From Cycas panzhihuaensis (lineage: Eukaryota; Cycadophyta), in the NCBI GenBank assembly GCA_023213395.1, contig CM041465.1, positions 73,911,741 to 73,975,740 of the forward strand: DNA of 64,000 nt. The letters run 5' to 3'. Positions within the stretch are counted from its first letter, which is position 1; every line of letters begins with the position of its first letter. Both the position numbers and the translations under genes were made by a program. Of this stretch, positions 1 through 11,540 are shown piece after piece. Below the pieces are notes generated by a model. That model saw nothing but the letters and a program-made list of their open reading frames with translations, did not search any database and was not told the DNA's origin.

Positions 1-1153
1 GCTTGTGCATTGAGAATGAGCTTACAGACCGAATGGGAGCCAAATAGAGTAGCAGTCGATCAATATGAGAAATCTCTCTATATAATCAATAAAATCTCAG
101 ACTATTTCTTTCACTAGCTCTTGGGCTCAATTAAATTTTTATATAAAAAATTAAAAAATATATCAACAGAAAGATGCACTTAGAGGGAAAAATTCAATAG
201 GTTAGATCTCACCAATGGAGAAACGAAATCTGATGAAATTAGAGGAGTAGCTTGATATAGTTGATGGAAAGATTCCTGTTAAATTTCATAACAAACATAT
301 GCTTATATGCAGGGAATGAAGCTCTAGTTCCCAGGGAGATTATGCACCTTTGTAGAGATCGTGTAGCCTAAGAAATGCTTAAAATTAGGCTGAACTTGCT
401 TGGTCTATTTTGTATCAGACCTTCACCCCTATCACACATAAAATCTGATGAAAAAAGAAGCCAAAATGATCAAATGAGAGAAGGGGAAGTGGGGTTTTAT
501 TGCCAAAAAATATAGCTAAGCTTTTGAGAGGGAGATCTCTTTGTCAGAGCATCAAAAATTAAAACTGTCAAATCTAATACGAACCTGACTTATAGAGCTT
601 CGAAATGATTGGTTATTTGCTAGGGTTTCATTCACCGTGGAGATTGCACCAGCCTGTAAAATCATAAGTTCCTTACCAAACCTTGAATGAATGGTGAATA
701 GATAATAAAATCTTACAAAATATCAAATAAAAACTCAGTATAACTTCTTCAAAAAACCTGTTGGCCGAATATATAGCAATTATTTCATAGATCTGAAAAA
801 ATATTGAGTAAATAGACTAAATATACAAAAAATAGTCTAATATTTAACAAAATATGTAAAACTTATTAATAAAAACTTGGTAGAGTGATGAGATCTTAAA
901 TATTTACTGATTATAATTGTGATCCTACACAAATCTATGAAAATATGGGTTATTTTATAAATATAAATAAAAAATAATCAAAATTTTAATAGAAAATATT
1001 ATAAGAAACTGCTTATAAGATTTACAGAAAATGAATAGAACTAGTATTTGGCTTTCCGTGAGTAGATCTGCCTAAAAAATTAATGGATCTTCTTACTTTA
1101 CAAAAAAATGACTTTAACGGGATAAATGAAGATGCAACATACCAGTAATTTAT
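1..1153 (-). repeat. Non-coding interior next to LTR-like copy 1
   Basis: No open frame resembling a gag or pol domain was seen on either strand. The stretch lies on the internal side of the LTR-like copy at 1166-1488 (minus orientation). Its first 120 bases resemble about 2825-2945, which lies on the internal side of the second LTR-like copy, so both probably come from one family whose two members have different internal deletions. It runs off the left edge of the window, so its other end cannot be defined. Confidence 0.4.
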
Positions 1154-1165
1154 GCTCTCATACTA

Positions 1166-1488
1166 AATGAAGGTTTGTAAAATGAAGACAGAGTGGAGCA
1201 GATATCAAATAATCAACACATAAACACAATAATCTTTGTATTCAATCTATCTTTGAGAGAGTATTATAAATGTCTAAAAATGAAGGTGGTATCAAAAGAC
1301 ACTAGGGTTTGTCACCCTAGTAAAGATATAGTTTGAGGGAGGAGGGAAACCTCCTCAACCTCCAAAATTTAAAATATAATAAAATAATGCTTAACTAAAG
1401 TAACTTTAGGCTTACCTTACTTACCTTCATATGTGTGCACTCACATGCATAAATGGTAGGAGTGGGGTGATAAATATTAACCCCAACA
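1166..1488 (-). repeat. LTR-like repeat, copy 1, with decayed primer-binding site
   Basis: This block is repeated at 3210-3547. Read on the minus strand it starts TGTTGGGGTTAAT at 1488. Just past its other end (1154-1165) is a decayed match to the tRNA-iMet primer-binding site TGGTATCAGAGC, seen on the plus strand as gctctcatacta. The shared core includes a purine-rich stretch around 1333-1350 and the end block around 1458-1488. A TG start, a primer site and recurrence make a 5' LTR likely. No matching 3' LTR or polypurine tract was found in the window. Confidence 0.55.
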
Positions 1489-3196
1489 ATAACATGATTC
1501 TAATATGTAGTACACTGAATTGCCTTTTCAACAAATTAGACAGTTTGAAAAACAGAGTTCGTATGACAAAGTTATTATAGAAGCTGTAAATAGGTCTCTT
1601 TATGGCTAGTAAGATAATAACTGAAAGAAATGGTCATTTTGTCCAATTAAAACTTATCTTAAACAATAAAACATTTGACAAATAATAATTTTATGCTGTA
1701 GCATTATGAAATATGGTCTCAATGAGATCAATTTCACCAAAATTGGATATGCTAATGATGAGATACACTGTTAAATGGATAATGTCTCTTAGGATAATTT
1801 TATAAAGAAAACTTTAATAAATCAAATTATCCCCTTTTAATAATTTGGGTGCATGGTCACATTGGGTTGTTTTAAACTAAAAATCAGATGTTGGTGGGGG
1901 CAGCAGACCTCAAACATCCAGAAGATATCTATCAATAGCTGAAGGCACCCAAAAAGAAAAACACTCTTTAAAAAAAAGAAGAAATCAGTCTATTAAAAAA
2001 CTTAATAAGAGGTCACATGTAGAATGAAAATGGGGGCTAATAACCAAAGGGGATAAGCCCTTTTTAAAAAGGATTTGAAAAATTATAAAGTGAAGTTAAA
2101 TTTCATTTAAACTTTATAAAATCAAGGTGATAATGCATATTGATTTAATATAAGAAACGAATATAAAAAAAATCAAAATTTTTAACGCACGGAGGTCGTG
2201 TGACTTGCGTGACAATGTAAAGGGTGATTTAGAGCAAAAATAAGGTCTATAATCAATCAAAGATAGGTAGACAAGGGTTTTGAGGTACTGCAGACTCAAA
2301 TCTGTAGTTGAAATGAGCAAAAACGAATAAAAAATGATGGTTTTTTATTTATTTATGAGGGTATATATTGATGAACATTGAATGAAAAAATTTGAGAATA
2401 GAAAGTAGATCTGGCTAGAACAATCACTGAGAGTAGTCCAAAACCTTCTATTTTTCTTAATGGAAACAGAATCAGAAATGATGATTTTTGGCTTGTTTAC
2501 GAGGGTATATGCTGATGAATATTGAATGAAAAAATTTAAGAATAGAGAGCAGATTTACCCAAAATAATCACTGAGAGTAGTCTAAAACCTTCTATTTTTC
2601 TTAATGAATAGAGGCGCCCAGTTTCACATGCCCAAACCATAAAGAAATTTAAAAAATTATTTGTTTTAAATGAAAAAACAAAGGAGAAAATAAGGAAAGA
2701 CCTGGATAAAGAAGTTCTGACAGCTCATACTCTTCTCTGGATATACGTATCCTCGCAAAACATGAAATGTAGATAGATCTGTCTAATGGATCGAAGCTGG
2801 TAAAATTTCATGAGCAATGGTTGCCTATAGTGTTAGAATGAGCTTCTAGACCAAAAATGGCTAAAAATAGATATGTGTTCATTCCAAGAGTGATATCTCA
2901 TAGCACAATCAACGAAACAAAGTGAAATCTTTTCTAGTAGTTAGATAACTTAGCTTCGAGTAGAACAAGTAGTCACATACTATGGTTTTGAGCAGCATAG
3001 AAGGAGCTTAAACTAGTTTTAAATTAATAAAAAATGGTTCCAAAACTAAAAATGAAGAAACAACATAGTATAACAAAATATTAAATAATATTTTTAAATT
3101 TTCTATAGTTTACAACCTTCAATTGAATAATATTGCTTCGTACTGAATAACTGTAGAGAATAATTTATCGCACATAACACGAGTCCACCAAACCAT
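1489..3196 (-). repeat. Non-coding interior between the two LTR-like copies
   Basis: No retroelement protein motif was found. The longest open frame (2114-2320, minus, 68 codons) has no recognisable domain and a composition expected by chance. The segment includes a 144-bp tandem duplication (annotated separately), and its right part (about 2825-2945) resembles 1-120. It is best read as the decayed interior of a non-autonomous LTR element in minus orientation whose 5' LTR is at 3210-3547. Confidence 0.4.
2330..2606. repeat. Two-copy tandem duplication, period about 144 bp
   Basis: Copies at about 2330-2462 and 2475-2606 share a long block from an ATGATG start, through a gagggtatat motif, to a shared end at cttctatttttcttaatg. 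Differences are scattered point changes, so this is an old duplication. It has no coding content and lies inside the non-coding retroelement interior. Confidence 0.8.
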
Positions 3197-3209
3197 GCTC
3201 TAATACCGA

Positions 3210-3547
3210 ATTAAGGAAAAATAATACAAGGAGAGCAGAGCAGAGTAGGTATTCACATACTAATTCATCATGAGAAAACATAAGCAAAAATTAATATTAT
3301 TCAATCCATCTTGAAAGAGTACAATAGATTTCCAAATTATTAGTGGTGTTTAAAGATATTAGGGTTGAATAACCCTGGAAATAAATAGTTGTGAGGGAGG
3401 AGGGAAACCTTCTTTCCCTCTAAAATTTAAACAACATTAAAATAATATTTAACTCAAATTAAAGTTAACCTTGCCTGATTTACTTCAATATGTGTGTGCT
3501 CACATGTGTAAAAGGTAGGAGTGGGGTGATGAGCATTAACCCCAACA
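3210..3547 (-). repeat. LTR-like repeat, copy 2, inserted in Copia-A copy 1
   Basis: This is a second copy of the 1166-1488 repeat. On the minus strand it begins TGTTGGGGTTAATGCTC at 3547. A primer-binding-site match (plus strand gctctaatacc, 3197-3207) lies at its far end. Immediately right of 3547 the sequence becomes Copia-A leader, matching 44403 onward in Copia-A copy 3. So this LTR is the right edge of an element that interrupts or truncates Copia-A copy 1. Confidence 0.6.
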
Positions 3548-4550
3548 TCTCCAAGCTTCTCCTCAGTGGAGATTCAGAGGATTTTCTACTCTAATTTGAT
3601 TAATCTCTTTTATTTTGTAGATTGATATAGAGTTTGTGATTTAGTTTGATTCTTGAATACAACTAAACTAGAGAAACTATATCATATGACCACTTATTTT
3701 GACTCGGTAGAGTTATTTTCATAGTGGAGAAGATATAATAAAATTTCATCACTTCTGCAGATAGATCCAACCTCCTATATCTAATATGTTCCATTATTTC
3801 TTCAAATTCCTATCCCCTAACTTAAATTTTCATAAAGTTTAAAAACTTTAGGTTATATTAATTAACATATTCACACAATATTCTATTTTTTATATAGGTC
3901 TTTAGCCTAAAGTTACTTTTTAAATTATTTTTGAATCAATTTTTAAGCTTTTTGAGGCAGTTTTTCAAAATTTTAAGGGTTCTTTTCCTTAAAACATAAA
4001 AGTAAATCTATTAATTATAATTAAAAAAAATAAATAAAAAACTATTAAAAAAGATAAATACCTAATGAACCACCTAATTTCTAGCCTTGCAAGTGAAATG
4101 AATAGGACCCTTGAAGTTACCACTCCACACACGCTAGTGGTCCTTCTCAAATTCTGTAGATATTAGAGAAGCCCATTAGCTACCAAGTGTAATGAGTAGT
4201 AAGATGAGCTATTTATACCCAAAACTTTAGAGTTTGGAGACTAGGTTAGATTTAGAGTGGGTGAGCACCTTGGTTGTAAGTGTACCCTTAAATAAGGATC
4301 TATCATTTAGGTTATAAATCTAATGCAGGTGGGTTAATGATGTCAGGGGGGTAGTCAAGCCTTTTATAGTGCTTATATACCTTTAGGAATATTGGGTCCT
4401 CAAGTTACCACTTGTGAGCAAATATACCATTAGATAAGACTGTCTCAACTATTAGGGGCTATTTAGGAGTGGAGATACTAAGATTTAGATCCTAGATTAG
4501 ATCACCTTTTTAGATAGACAAAACACATATGAAACATCATGGTACTTCAG

Positions 4551-5380
4551 ATGATTGTGGTTAATACTATAAAACTATCTAGTAGTGATAATTTCTTGGC
4601 TTAGAAGAAATAAATCAAGAATATTTTGATTATTAACAAATTTTGACCATATGTTCCTAGAAAAATTCCTATGCCAATTCATATTGAACATCCTAATGAT
4701 CCTAATAACTTTATTCCATTAGATCTTAATGATGTATCTACCTTTAAAGAGTTTAATAAAGTTGCCCTTTCTTTTCTTTACATATCATGTAAGGATAATG
4801 TCAACTAGAATATAGAACTTTCCCCTACCTTTGTAGACGCTTGGAATATTATCTATGCACTTTATGAGAGGAAGGACAATGCTAGGGTAGTGATGCTCAA
4901 AGCTCAACTTTACTCTATTCCATTTACAAGACCTATAGTAACTTATTTATCCTAGACTAAGGTGATTAAGAACTAGTTGACAGTGATGGGCTAGCCATTA
5001 AAGGACAATGACCTTGTATCCTGCATTGTTAATATTTCGCCACCTAATTATAACTCCCTTATATCCAATCTGTCATATACATATAATCTTACTACCATTG
5101 ATTTTAATACATTTAAGAGTCTACTACTCCAAGAAAAATATATTTTGAATCGTTTAGGGAATCTGGATGCTTCCTCTTCTACACCAGCATTTACAACCTA
5201 ACATAGAGGAAGACCATAATGTCTATAGTTGATATATCAATTTGATTTAATGAATTGGAACTAACAATCTTATCAATAGCTTTATCAGCCACATTAGCCT
5301 CAACTATATTATAATCATTGGGTTGTTTATTACTATTAAGGTAAACCTGGACACATAACACTTGACTATAAGAAAAAGAG
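4551..5380 (+). pseudogene. Copia-A copy 1 gag, degenerate
   Basis: This is a nucleocapsid/capsid remnant of the copia gag type. The ATG at 4551 matches the start of the better preserved gag of copy 3 (45436). The N-terminal signature of copia gags (a phe-leu-ala-Trp-lys-lys motif followed by a Leu-Trp) is visible, but Trp and Gln codons have become stops (tag at 4602, taa soon after). Around 5310-5380 the zinc knuckle is still traceable as a gly-lys-pro-gly-his core, but its cysteines read as tyrosine. Several in-frame stops, including one shared with copies 2 and 3 after the ...asn-val-asn/asp stretch (about 4807), make it non-functional. Confidence 0.8.
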
Positions 5381-5576
5381 AGTTGTCCTTCAGTAACAAT
5401 AATTCAAAAATTACCTTGCTATATGGGGTAATAAAACTCATAGACATGGAAATTATTAGGGACCTCAGAGAAAGAATTAGCTAAATTATTAGGGACCGAG
5501 GGTATAAAATCAAAATGCTTCTCAGTAGAACCAACAAAATGGGAATTGTAACTTGAGATAAGACCAAGGAGGCCAC

Positions 5577-7240
5577 ATGGCTAACTCTCAAAATCTTTTC
5601 TTTGCTACTTTGTTATATCATCATTCTAATATTTCCTGGTTGGTCTATTTAAATGCCTCTCAATACATGATAGGTTTAGAAGAACTCCTTACTGATATAA
5701 GATCGATTAAGGATCAATCTATCACTTCTAGAGATGATGGTACTTTAGAGATTACAAAGATTAGTAATGTTCCTATCTTATTAAAGAATTCTAACACTAC
5801 TCATCATCTCAATAATGTTTTCTATGTACCTGTTATGACATATAACTTACTTTTAATTAGGTAGATAAATAAATAAAACTTTAATGTTTTGTTTAGACAT
5901 CTTAGAAAATGCCTGATTATAGATTTAAATAGCAACCTAATTTCCTTAGGACTTGAAGATTAGAGACTTTACAAGCTTGATGCTATGACTAGACCATTGA
6001 TCCACACACATGAATTTGGTTATTGTAGCAATTCAGCTTCAACTTCTAAGCCTTCTACTTCAACATCAAATTCAAATGATCAAGTTGCTTCACAGGCATA
6101 TATTTCTTATAAAAATTTAAGAGACTAGTTATGGCATTAACACCTAGGTCACTTAAATATGGGCATCATTCATCTAGTTTATAGATTGAATATGGTAGAT
6201 GACATACTAAACATAAAGTAGACTAAGTATATTTGTGAGGACTATGTTATGGGAAAACATCATTGTGCTTCTTTCAAGTTAAATAAAAGAGTCTGGTATG
6301 CCAAGGAACCTTTTGACCTAGTACATTTAGATATCTATGGGCCCATATCTTGGACATCCTTTGAAGGTTATTGTTTTTTTATCACATTCATTGATGACTA
6401 CTCTAGAAAAGTTTGGGTATATTTCATGAAGTAAAAATAAAAAACCTTTGACAAATTCAAAGAGTTTAAGCATGGAGGAAAAATTGAATCTAGAAGGCCA
6501 CTAAAAATCCTTCATTGTAATAATATAGGTGAATATACATCAAATGAGTTCATCCAATTCTATAAGAATAATGACATTAAATAATAGGTTTTTAGCCCAA
6601 TATACCCCTTAACAAAATAGAGTTGCAGAGTGAATGAATTGGACCTTGGTCAACAAAGGCAAAGACATGCTTGCTACCAAATGTTTAGGACTTCAATTTT
6701 GGGCTAAAGCCCTTCATATAGTTGCATATCTCAAAAATAGAAGTCCAATCAAAGGTATATTGAACCTTACTCCCAAGGAGGCCTAGTTAAGTAAAAATCC
6801 TATAGTCTCATATTTATATATATTTGGTTATATAGCATATATACTCATACCAAAAGAATGTTAAAAAATTGGATGATAAAAGCAGGAAATGTATCTTTAT
6901 TGGTTGTCAACTTGGTTGCAAAGTATATAAATTGTATAATCCTACCACTACCTAAATGCATACATCTTAGATGTCATATTCTTAGAAAGAACTAGGATTT
7001 GGATATCATATAGTTATCATTCTTTGATGATCAGTCAGATAAAGTACTTATTGCTCCTCTTGCTCCATAAAATGTTCCTCTAGAATATATACCTCCAACA
7101 TCAAGATTTACTCCTAGTTCCTAATCTATACCACCACCTCTATATCTACATCTATCAACCCTTCAAAGGATATTTAGGATGAAGCTACTTTAAAGAGTTG
7201 CCTAAATGGTATATGCAGCTGATCTCTTCTGCTTATTCAC
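5577..7240 (+). pseudogene. Copia-A copy 1 protease and integrase remnant
   Basis: This is the N-terminal pol remnant. The protease site, expected as Asp-Ser/Thr-Gly-Ala, reads Tyr-Leu-Asn-Ala near 5645-5660 and is dead. The pre-integrase segment (5680-5865 in one open frame) is followed by the zinc-binding start (LWH.HLGHLN-like, about 6130) and the integrase core at 6249-6434, with HLDIYGPIS and FITFIDDYSRKVWVYF. The first catalytic Asp is kept, and the second appears as Asn (cys-asn-asn-ile-gly-glu). The family is recognisable; stops and frameshifts are numerous after 6434. Confidence 0.85.
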
Positions 7241-7289
7241 TAGCATTAGTGAAAAGATAATGAAAATATAAGTTATCCACTAACTTTAC

Positions 7290-7725
7290 CTTAATGGAAG
7301 AAGTGTTGTCAGCTCCTAAACCTTCTACTTTTCAAGAAGCTATTGCAGATCTAAAATGGTAAGTAACAATGATTAAAGAAATGGATTCTATCCTATTGAA
7401 TGATATATGGGAGTTTGTTGAGATACCTGACGGGAAGAAACTAATTGATTATAGATGGATTTATAAAATAAAATTTTATGTAGATGGCTTCATTTAATGA
7501 TATAAAGTCTATTTGGTTTCCAAAGGTTTCAAACAAGTTGGAGGTATTGACTATGATGACACATTTGAACCAGTTGTCAACATGACCACTATTAGGCTTA
7601 TTTTGGCACTTATAGCTTAATTCAAGTGACTTGTATATGAGATGGATGTAAAACATACCTTCTAAATGGTGACTTATAAGAGGATATCTACATAAATAAT
7701 CCTCTTGACTTTATTGTTCATGGAT
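7290..7725 (+). pseudogene. Copia-A copy 1 reverse transcriptase, 5' part
   Basis: This is the start of the copia reverse transcriptase domain (RVT_2): lys-lys-leu-ile-asp-tyr-arg-trp near 7435, then [17 protein letters not shown] at about 7525-7578 and MDVKHTF at about 7640. It breaks off at about 7725 where unrelated sequence begins, so the palm motif (YVDD) is missing. Stops are at former Gln codons. Confidence 0.8.
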
Positions 7726-7727
7726 AA

Positions 7728-8130
7728 GTGTTGAGAAGATAAGGTCCTAATAACCTAAAATCACCACCAAGATCTAAACTATTTTGCAACTAGTTATAGG
7801 AATCAAAACTGAAATTTAACATGCACGTTCTTAAACAAGAGATAATATAATAAAATGAATAATAAAACTAAGCATCACATATACATCTGATATAACATGA
7901 TAAAACCCTAGCAGTGTGCTAGGGAAACATCCATACAGGAAAGGTATTGATCTTTATTATCAAAGAGTAGAGAAATGTACACAATTTGTAGCAGAATGCT
8001 GACAAAAACAACAACTAGATGCCCAACTCTTCATAGTACACCATCAACATAATGAAAAAACACCCTAAATCAGACTATATGAGAGAGTCATATAAGGCAC
8101 AAATCTTAACCATAGAATCTAGGGTATTTT
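7728..8130. other. Foreign ~400-bp segment replacing Copia-A RT
   Basis: Copia-A similarity stops at about 7725 and resumes at about 8131, in register with 42347 of copy 2. The intervening ~400 bp match neither copy 2 nor copy 3, which have about 435 bp of RT here. The segment holds a perfect hairpin CCCTAGCA-gtg-TGCTAGGG (7906-7924). No coding or clear LTR ends were found. It could be a solo LTR or part of another repeat with loss of host sequence, or filler DNA from break repair. Confidence 0.6.
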
Positions 8131-8707
8131 GAGCGAATAACTTATGGATCCAATGTTGAATAGATAACTTATGGGCAAATTAATTTACCTCACTAATACT
8201 TGACTAGATATTGACTATACTATTGGGATCTATTATAAGTTCATAATACAACCTGAATTTTCATATTAAATCTTAACAATGGGGATCTTACAATATCTTT
8301 AGGATATTCTTTAGTTTAGACTTAATTATTGTCATGTAAAAAATCCTTTATTGACAGGTTACATAGATGCAGATTGGGTTAGATGCAAATATAGCTATAG
8401 ATTAACCTTAAGTTATCATTTTAACTTAGGGTATACTTTAGTTTCGTGGTCCTATAAAAAGTAGTATAATATCATCATATCTTCAACTAAAGTTAAGTAT
8501 AAAGTAGTTGCTAGTGTAGCTACTGAGGCTATCTAGCTTAGAAGGATATTTTAAGAGCTTAGAATTAGTTAGACACAAGCTATATTACTATTTTGTGATA
8601 ATCAAAGTGTTATCAAATTGACCAAGAATCCTATGTTCCATGCTAGAACCAAACACATCAAGGATCACCATCACTTCATCAGGGAATATATATAGGATGG
8701 TGTATGT
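8131..8707 (+). pseudogene. Copia-A copy 1 RT end and RNase H remnant
   Basis: Similarity to copies 2 and 3 covers the RT C-terminal region and RNase H. Near 8595-8680 the RNase H signature is clear: FCDNQSVIKLTKNP, then FHARTKHIKDHHHFIREYI. It contains stops and lacks the last ~50 codons because the gypsy 3' LTR begins at 8708. This gene remnant fixes the plus orientation of copy 1. Confidence 0.85.
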
Positions 8708-8979
8708 TGTGTCCTTTATTGTGTAAAGAAACAGGCACAGAAAATCATAATTGGTTGCAACCATGCACTATAGCATAAAGACATGTAAATATAAGAGCAC
8801 AAGAACCATCATTATTACATTATAATGGGTCGCTCTGGTTTTCTCACAACCACATATGACCCAGAATAGTATACACAGAAGTGGGATTTTTACAATAGGT
8901 ACATGATGTGACTAATTACATTTTGTGTGACGATGAACAAATTATTACAATTCCCTCAAAAAGAAAAACCTCTCCCCCA
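8708..8979 (-). repeat. Gypsy 3' LTR
   Basis: This block repeats at 18474-18745 with the same length. On the minus strand it begins TGGGGGAGAGG at 8979 and ends ...GGACACA at 8708 (ends certain to about 3 bp). Shared internal blocks include the stretch around a cacacagaagtgggattttta-like motif. It adjoins Copia-A RNase H on the left. Confidence 0.9.
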
Positions 8980-9161
8980 TACTCTTTATGACATGATATT
9001 TATATTTGTTGTAGCTTTGAGTTAGTTGCAACTATTCCTAATATAAACAAAAGGAATTGTAACTTAACTGCCATACACATCTTTCCATTCATAAAACTTA
9101 CAAGTATTCTTATTTGTAAGCCCAAAATTCAAAATGAGAAGGAAAAAAAAAACATGATAAT

Positions 9162-10873
9162 TTAACTTTCTTTGTCCCTTTTGATATTTTCCATTTCTGC
9201 ACGAATCCACTGCAGATCAGTTTTGTACATAGTGCAAGGTGGATTTATACCTTGTTTCTTATAATGGTCATCGAGGATAACCATGTTATACAACGCATGC
9301 AGTTAAGCCATTATCAATTTTTCTCCAAAATACAACTATTCAATCTCCTCCTCCAATTCACATTTCCTTATTTCTACTGACAACAGATCCTATCGCGAGG
9401 ATTTGATCATTGACCAGAAATGATTGGCATATTTTGCATCTTCCTAAGTCTACATTATCTAAGCACCCAATGTCTAAATCACCTTCTTCAAACCTAGTGG
9501 GATCTATTCATCGAATTAGACACTGAAAGTTGGTACCAAATGCTCCACACTGGAATTACCTCCTACCCAATGCATGATGAACTTAATCAAGAAGTTTAGT
9601 TTTTCATCACAAGTAGCTAGATGGTCTTCTACTTTCTAGATTCTTAACATATATGGTGGGGGTCTCTTATTTCTAACTTCTAATTTAGTTACCAAATGTC
9701 AAATGACCTTAGCTAGAAATGAAATCTTCTAGTGTGCCACATTATGTGGCTGGGACTCTATTGGATTAATTCCTTCTTCTGTTAACTCTTCATTATTAAA
9801 ATCAAAATCCACTTCGGCTGGTTGGCTGTTCAGAATTTCTAAAATCTTCTTCTTTACTTTTTTCACAACAATTCTTCTTTTCCATCTTTTCTCTTCTTCA
9901 TTAGTGTTAAGGATTTTTTGTGTTTGTTGGACTGGTTGCTGCTTGACTACTTCCTCTTTAACTAACATGCCATCTACTTTCTATTTCTTCTTTCTGATTT
10001 CCTCCTTCTTCTTCATGTCTTTCTGCTCCTCTTCTTCCTTCTTCTTTGCCTATGGGATTACCTCTTCCTACTGCCATTTCCTTCCTTTCTCCCCTATCTG
10101 TGTCATCTAAGGATTACTAGCCCGTTCCTTACTTAAAAAAAAATCATTAACCTTTTCTTAAAGCTCTCTTCACCAACTCTCTCCATTATACCTAAAATGA
10201 TTAATCTAATTTATCATTGCCGCATCCCTTGCTTTCCTTTAGGTAACTATATCTCTAGACAGTAAGAGTATAATAGTCACTGAAATAGACTCTGGTGATA
10301 GAATATAAGTGACTAAGGTTTGGCCTTAATACTTACTAAATTTTCTAGAAATCTTCCTCTGAGAAATGTTTCCTAATTAAACATTTCCCTCCTCACTACT
10401 TGAAGTAGTTCTGATCTCATCTTTGTGGGTACAAACGAGTTCTTTTGACTCAATATCAACCTTGTGAAAAGGGAATGGGCCACCTAACATGCCAAGCTAT
10501 CTATAATGCTCACAATGCAAATACCCAATGTAGATATGTTTGAAATTTGGGCACCCAGTTACTTTGCTGCCTTCTTCCATAAAATTCTTTTATCTCTAGG
10601 TACCACTTTTCCTGACTTTGGTAACACTGAAATGTCTGTGATAGCTTTTGCTGATATATCTACAAGATCGAGTTGTTGGGCCATGAGTTGAATCATGTTT
10701 GTTAAAAAATTTATTGTAGTTAGAAATAACCTTACTTGCATAAATTGGGTGAATCCAACCTTCGTTAAAGTTATTTTTCTTTCATCATCGTTTGACATGT
10801 CCCACCATTCATGCCTAATTTTTTCATCATCTCCTTCCTGCAAATAGATCTAAATCTGTGTAATTTCCTTCAT
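9162..10873 (-). pseudogene. Extra gypsy ORF downstream of integrase, unknown function
   Basis: This is a long decayed reading frame between integrase and the 3' LTR, in sense with the element. I take the ATG at 10873 (10871-10873), preceded by an in-frame TGA; the natural stop is at 9162-9164. That gives about 570 codons interrupted by a few stops, mostly where Gln or Trp would fit, and at least one frameshift. In order: an acidic/charged N-terminus with HEWWDMSNDDERK (10843-10559), a middle with a serine-rich patch (about 10400), a Lys/Glu-rich stretch (about 10050-9840), an acidic patch with VDFDFNNEEL, and a C-terminal region likely to form coiled coil ending QWIRAEMENIKRDKES. There is no transmembrane segment or signal peptide typical of an envelope. 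I do not recognise a family. Confidence 0.6.
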
Positions 10874-11540
10874 TTTACTTGTTCATAATTCTTTAGAAAT
10901 TCCCTGATTCGTCTTCGAATTTTCTTGGTTTGTCTTCAAAACCTTTCTGATCCATCTTTAATTTTGTCACTTATTTCCCACTAAGCCATGCAAAACCATT
11001 ATGACTTGATTCATAGTTATAATTACTTAGTTGAAACTCCCAATGTACCTCCCATTCATCCCTCCAATATATATAGGCTACTTGTCATCACCTTCGTGCT
11101 CCACTTAATTTGGTACGTGTGATTATCGGTGTCACCAATTTTTACTGCTTCATCACTATCACTATTAATGACTTTTCTTTTGCCTTTTTCTTGATTTAAT
11201 ATCAGTACCTTCCTTTACAAGCTTTCATCTTCTACTAAATTTACGATTCAACTCTTAATTATTCTACTTAACTGCACCTGCTTTTATTGAAATTGTAATT
11301 ATCCTATGTTATGGCTTGTTGTCCTAGTTATGACCATCTTGTGACCATGTTATAATTTCTTACTATTCTAGCTTGCCACTTTCATTTACAGATACTTGCT
11401 TTCTAAATTTTAATTCTTATAACTAGGTTGTATTGATTCCTTAGTTCCAACTTCTTGCATTTTGATGATCTGTTGTTAGCAACTTATATCACTTGTATCA
11501 GAATTATAACTTACATATGAATTACAATTTTAATTCCAAG
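10874..11540 (-). other. Gypsy spacer between minisatellite and extra ORF
   Basis: No coding signal was recognised. The spacer separates the 19-bp minisatellite from the start of the extra ORF and may contain diffuse, decayed minisatellite units at its right end (about 11400-11540, scattered ttgcaactt-like words). If the extra ORF had its own transcript leader it would lie here, but I see no clear promoter. Confidence 0.4.

Larger units (their letters stand above)
3548..8707 (+). mobile_element. Copia-A copy 1, Ty1/copia, 5'- and 3'-truncated
   Basis: This is a degenerate Ty1/copia element in plus orientation with the family order leader, gag, protease, integrase, reverse transcriptase, RNase H. 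It aligns along its length with copies 2 (33049-43049) and 3 (43512-49770). The 5' LTR and first ~0.9 kb of leader are absent: the left edge abuts an unrelated LTR at 3547. The right edge stops inside RNase H at 8707, where the gypsy LTR starts. About 435 bp of RT are replaced by unrelated DNA at 7728-8130. All genes carry many stops. The missing end probably continued into the truncated Copia-A LTR at 32695. Confidence 0.85.

Noticed and set aside
9904-10110. Plus-strand frame rich in Ser, Phe and Cys that looks membrane-like
   Set aside because: It is the complement of the Lys/Glu-rich part of the gypsy extra ORF on the minus strand.
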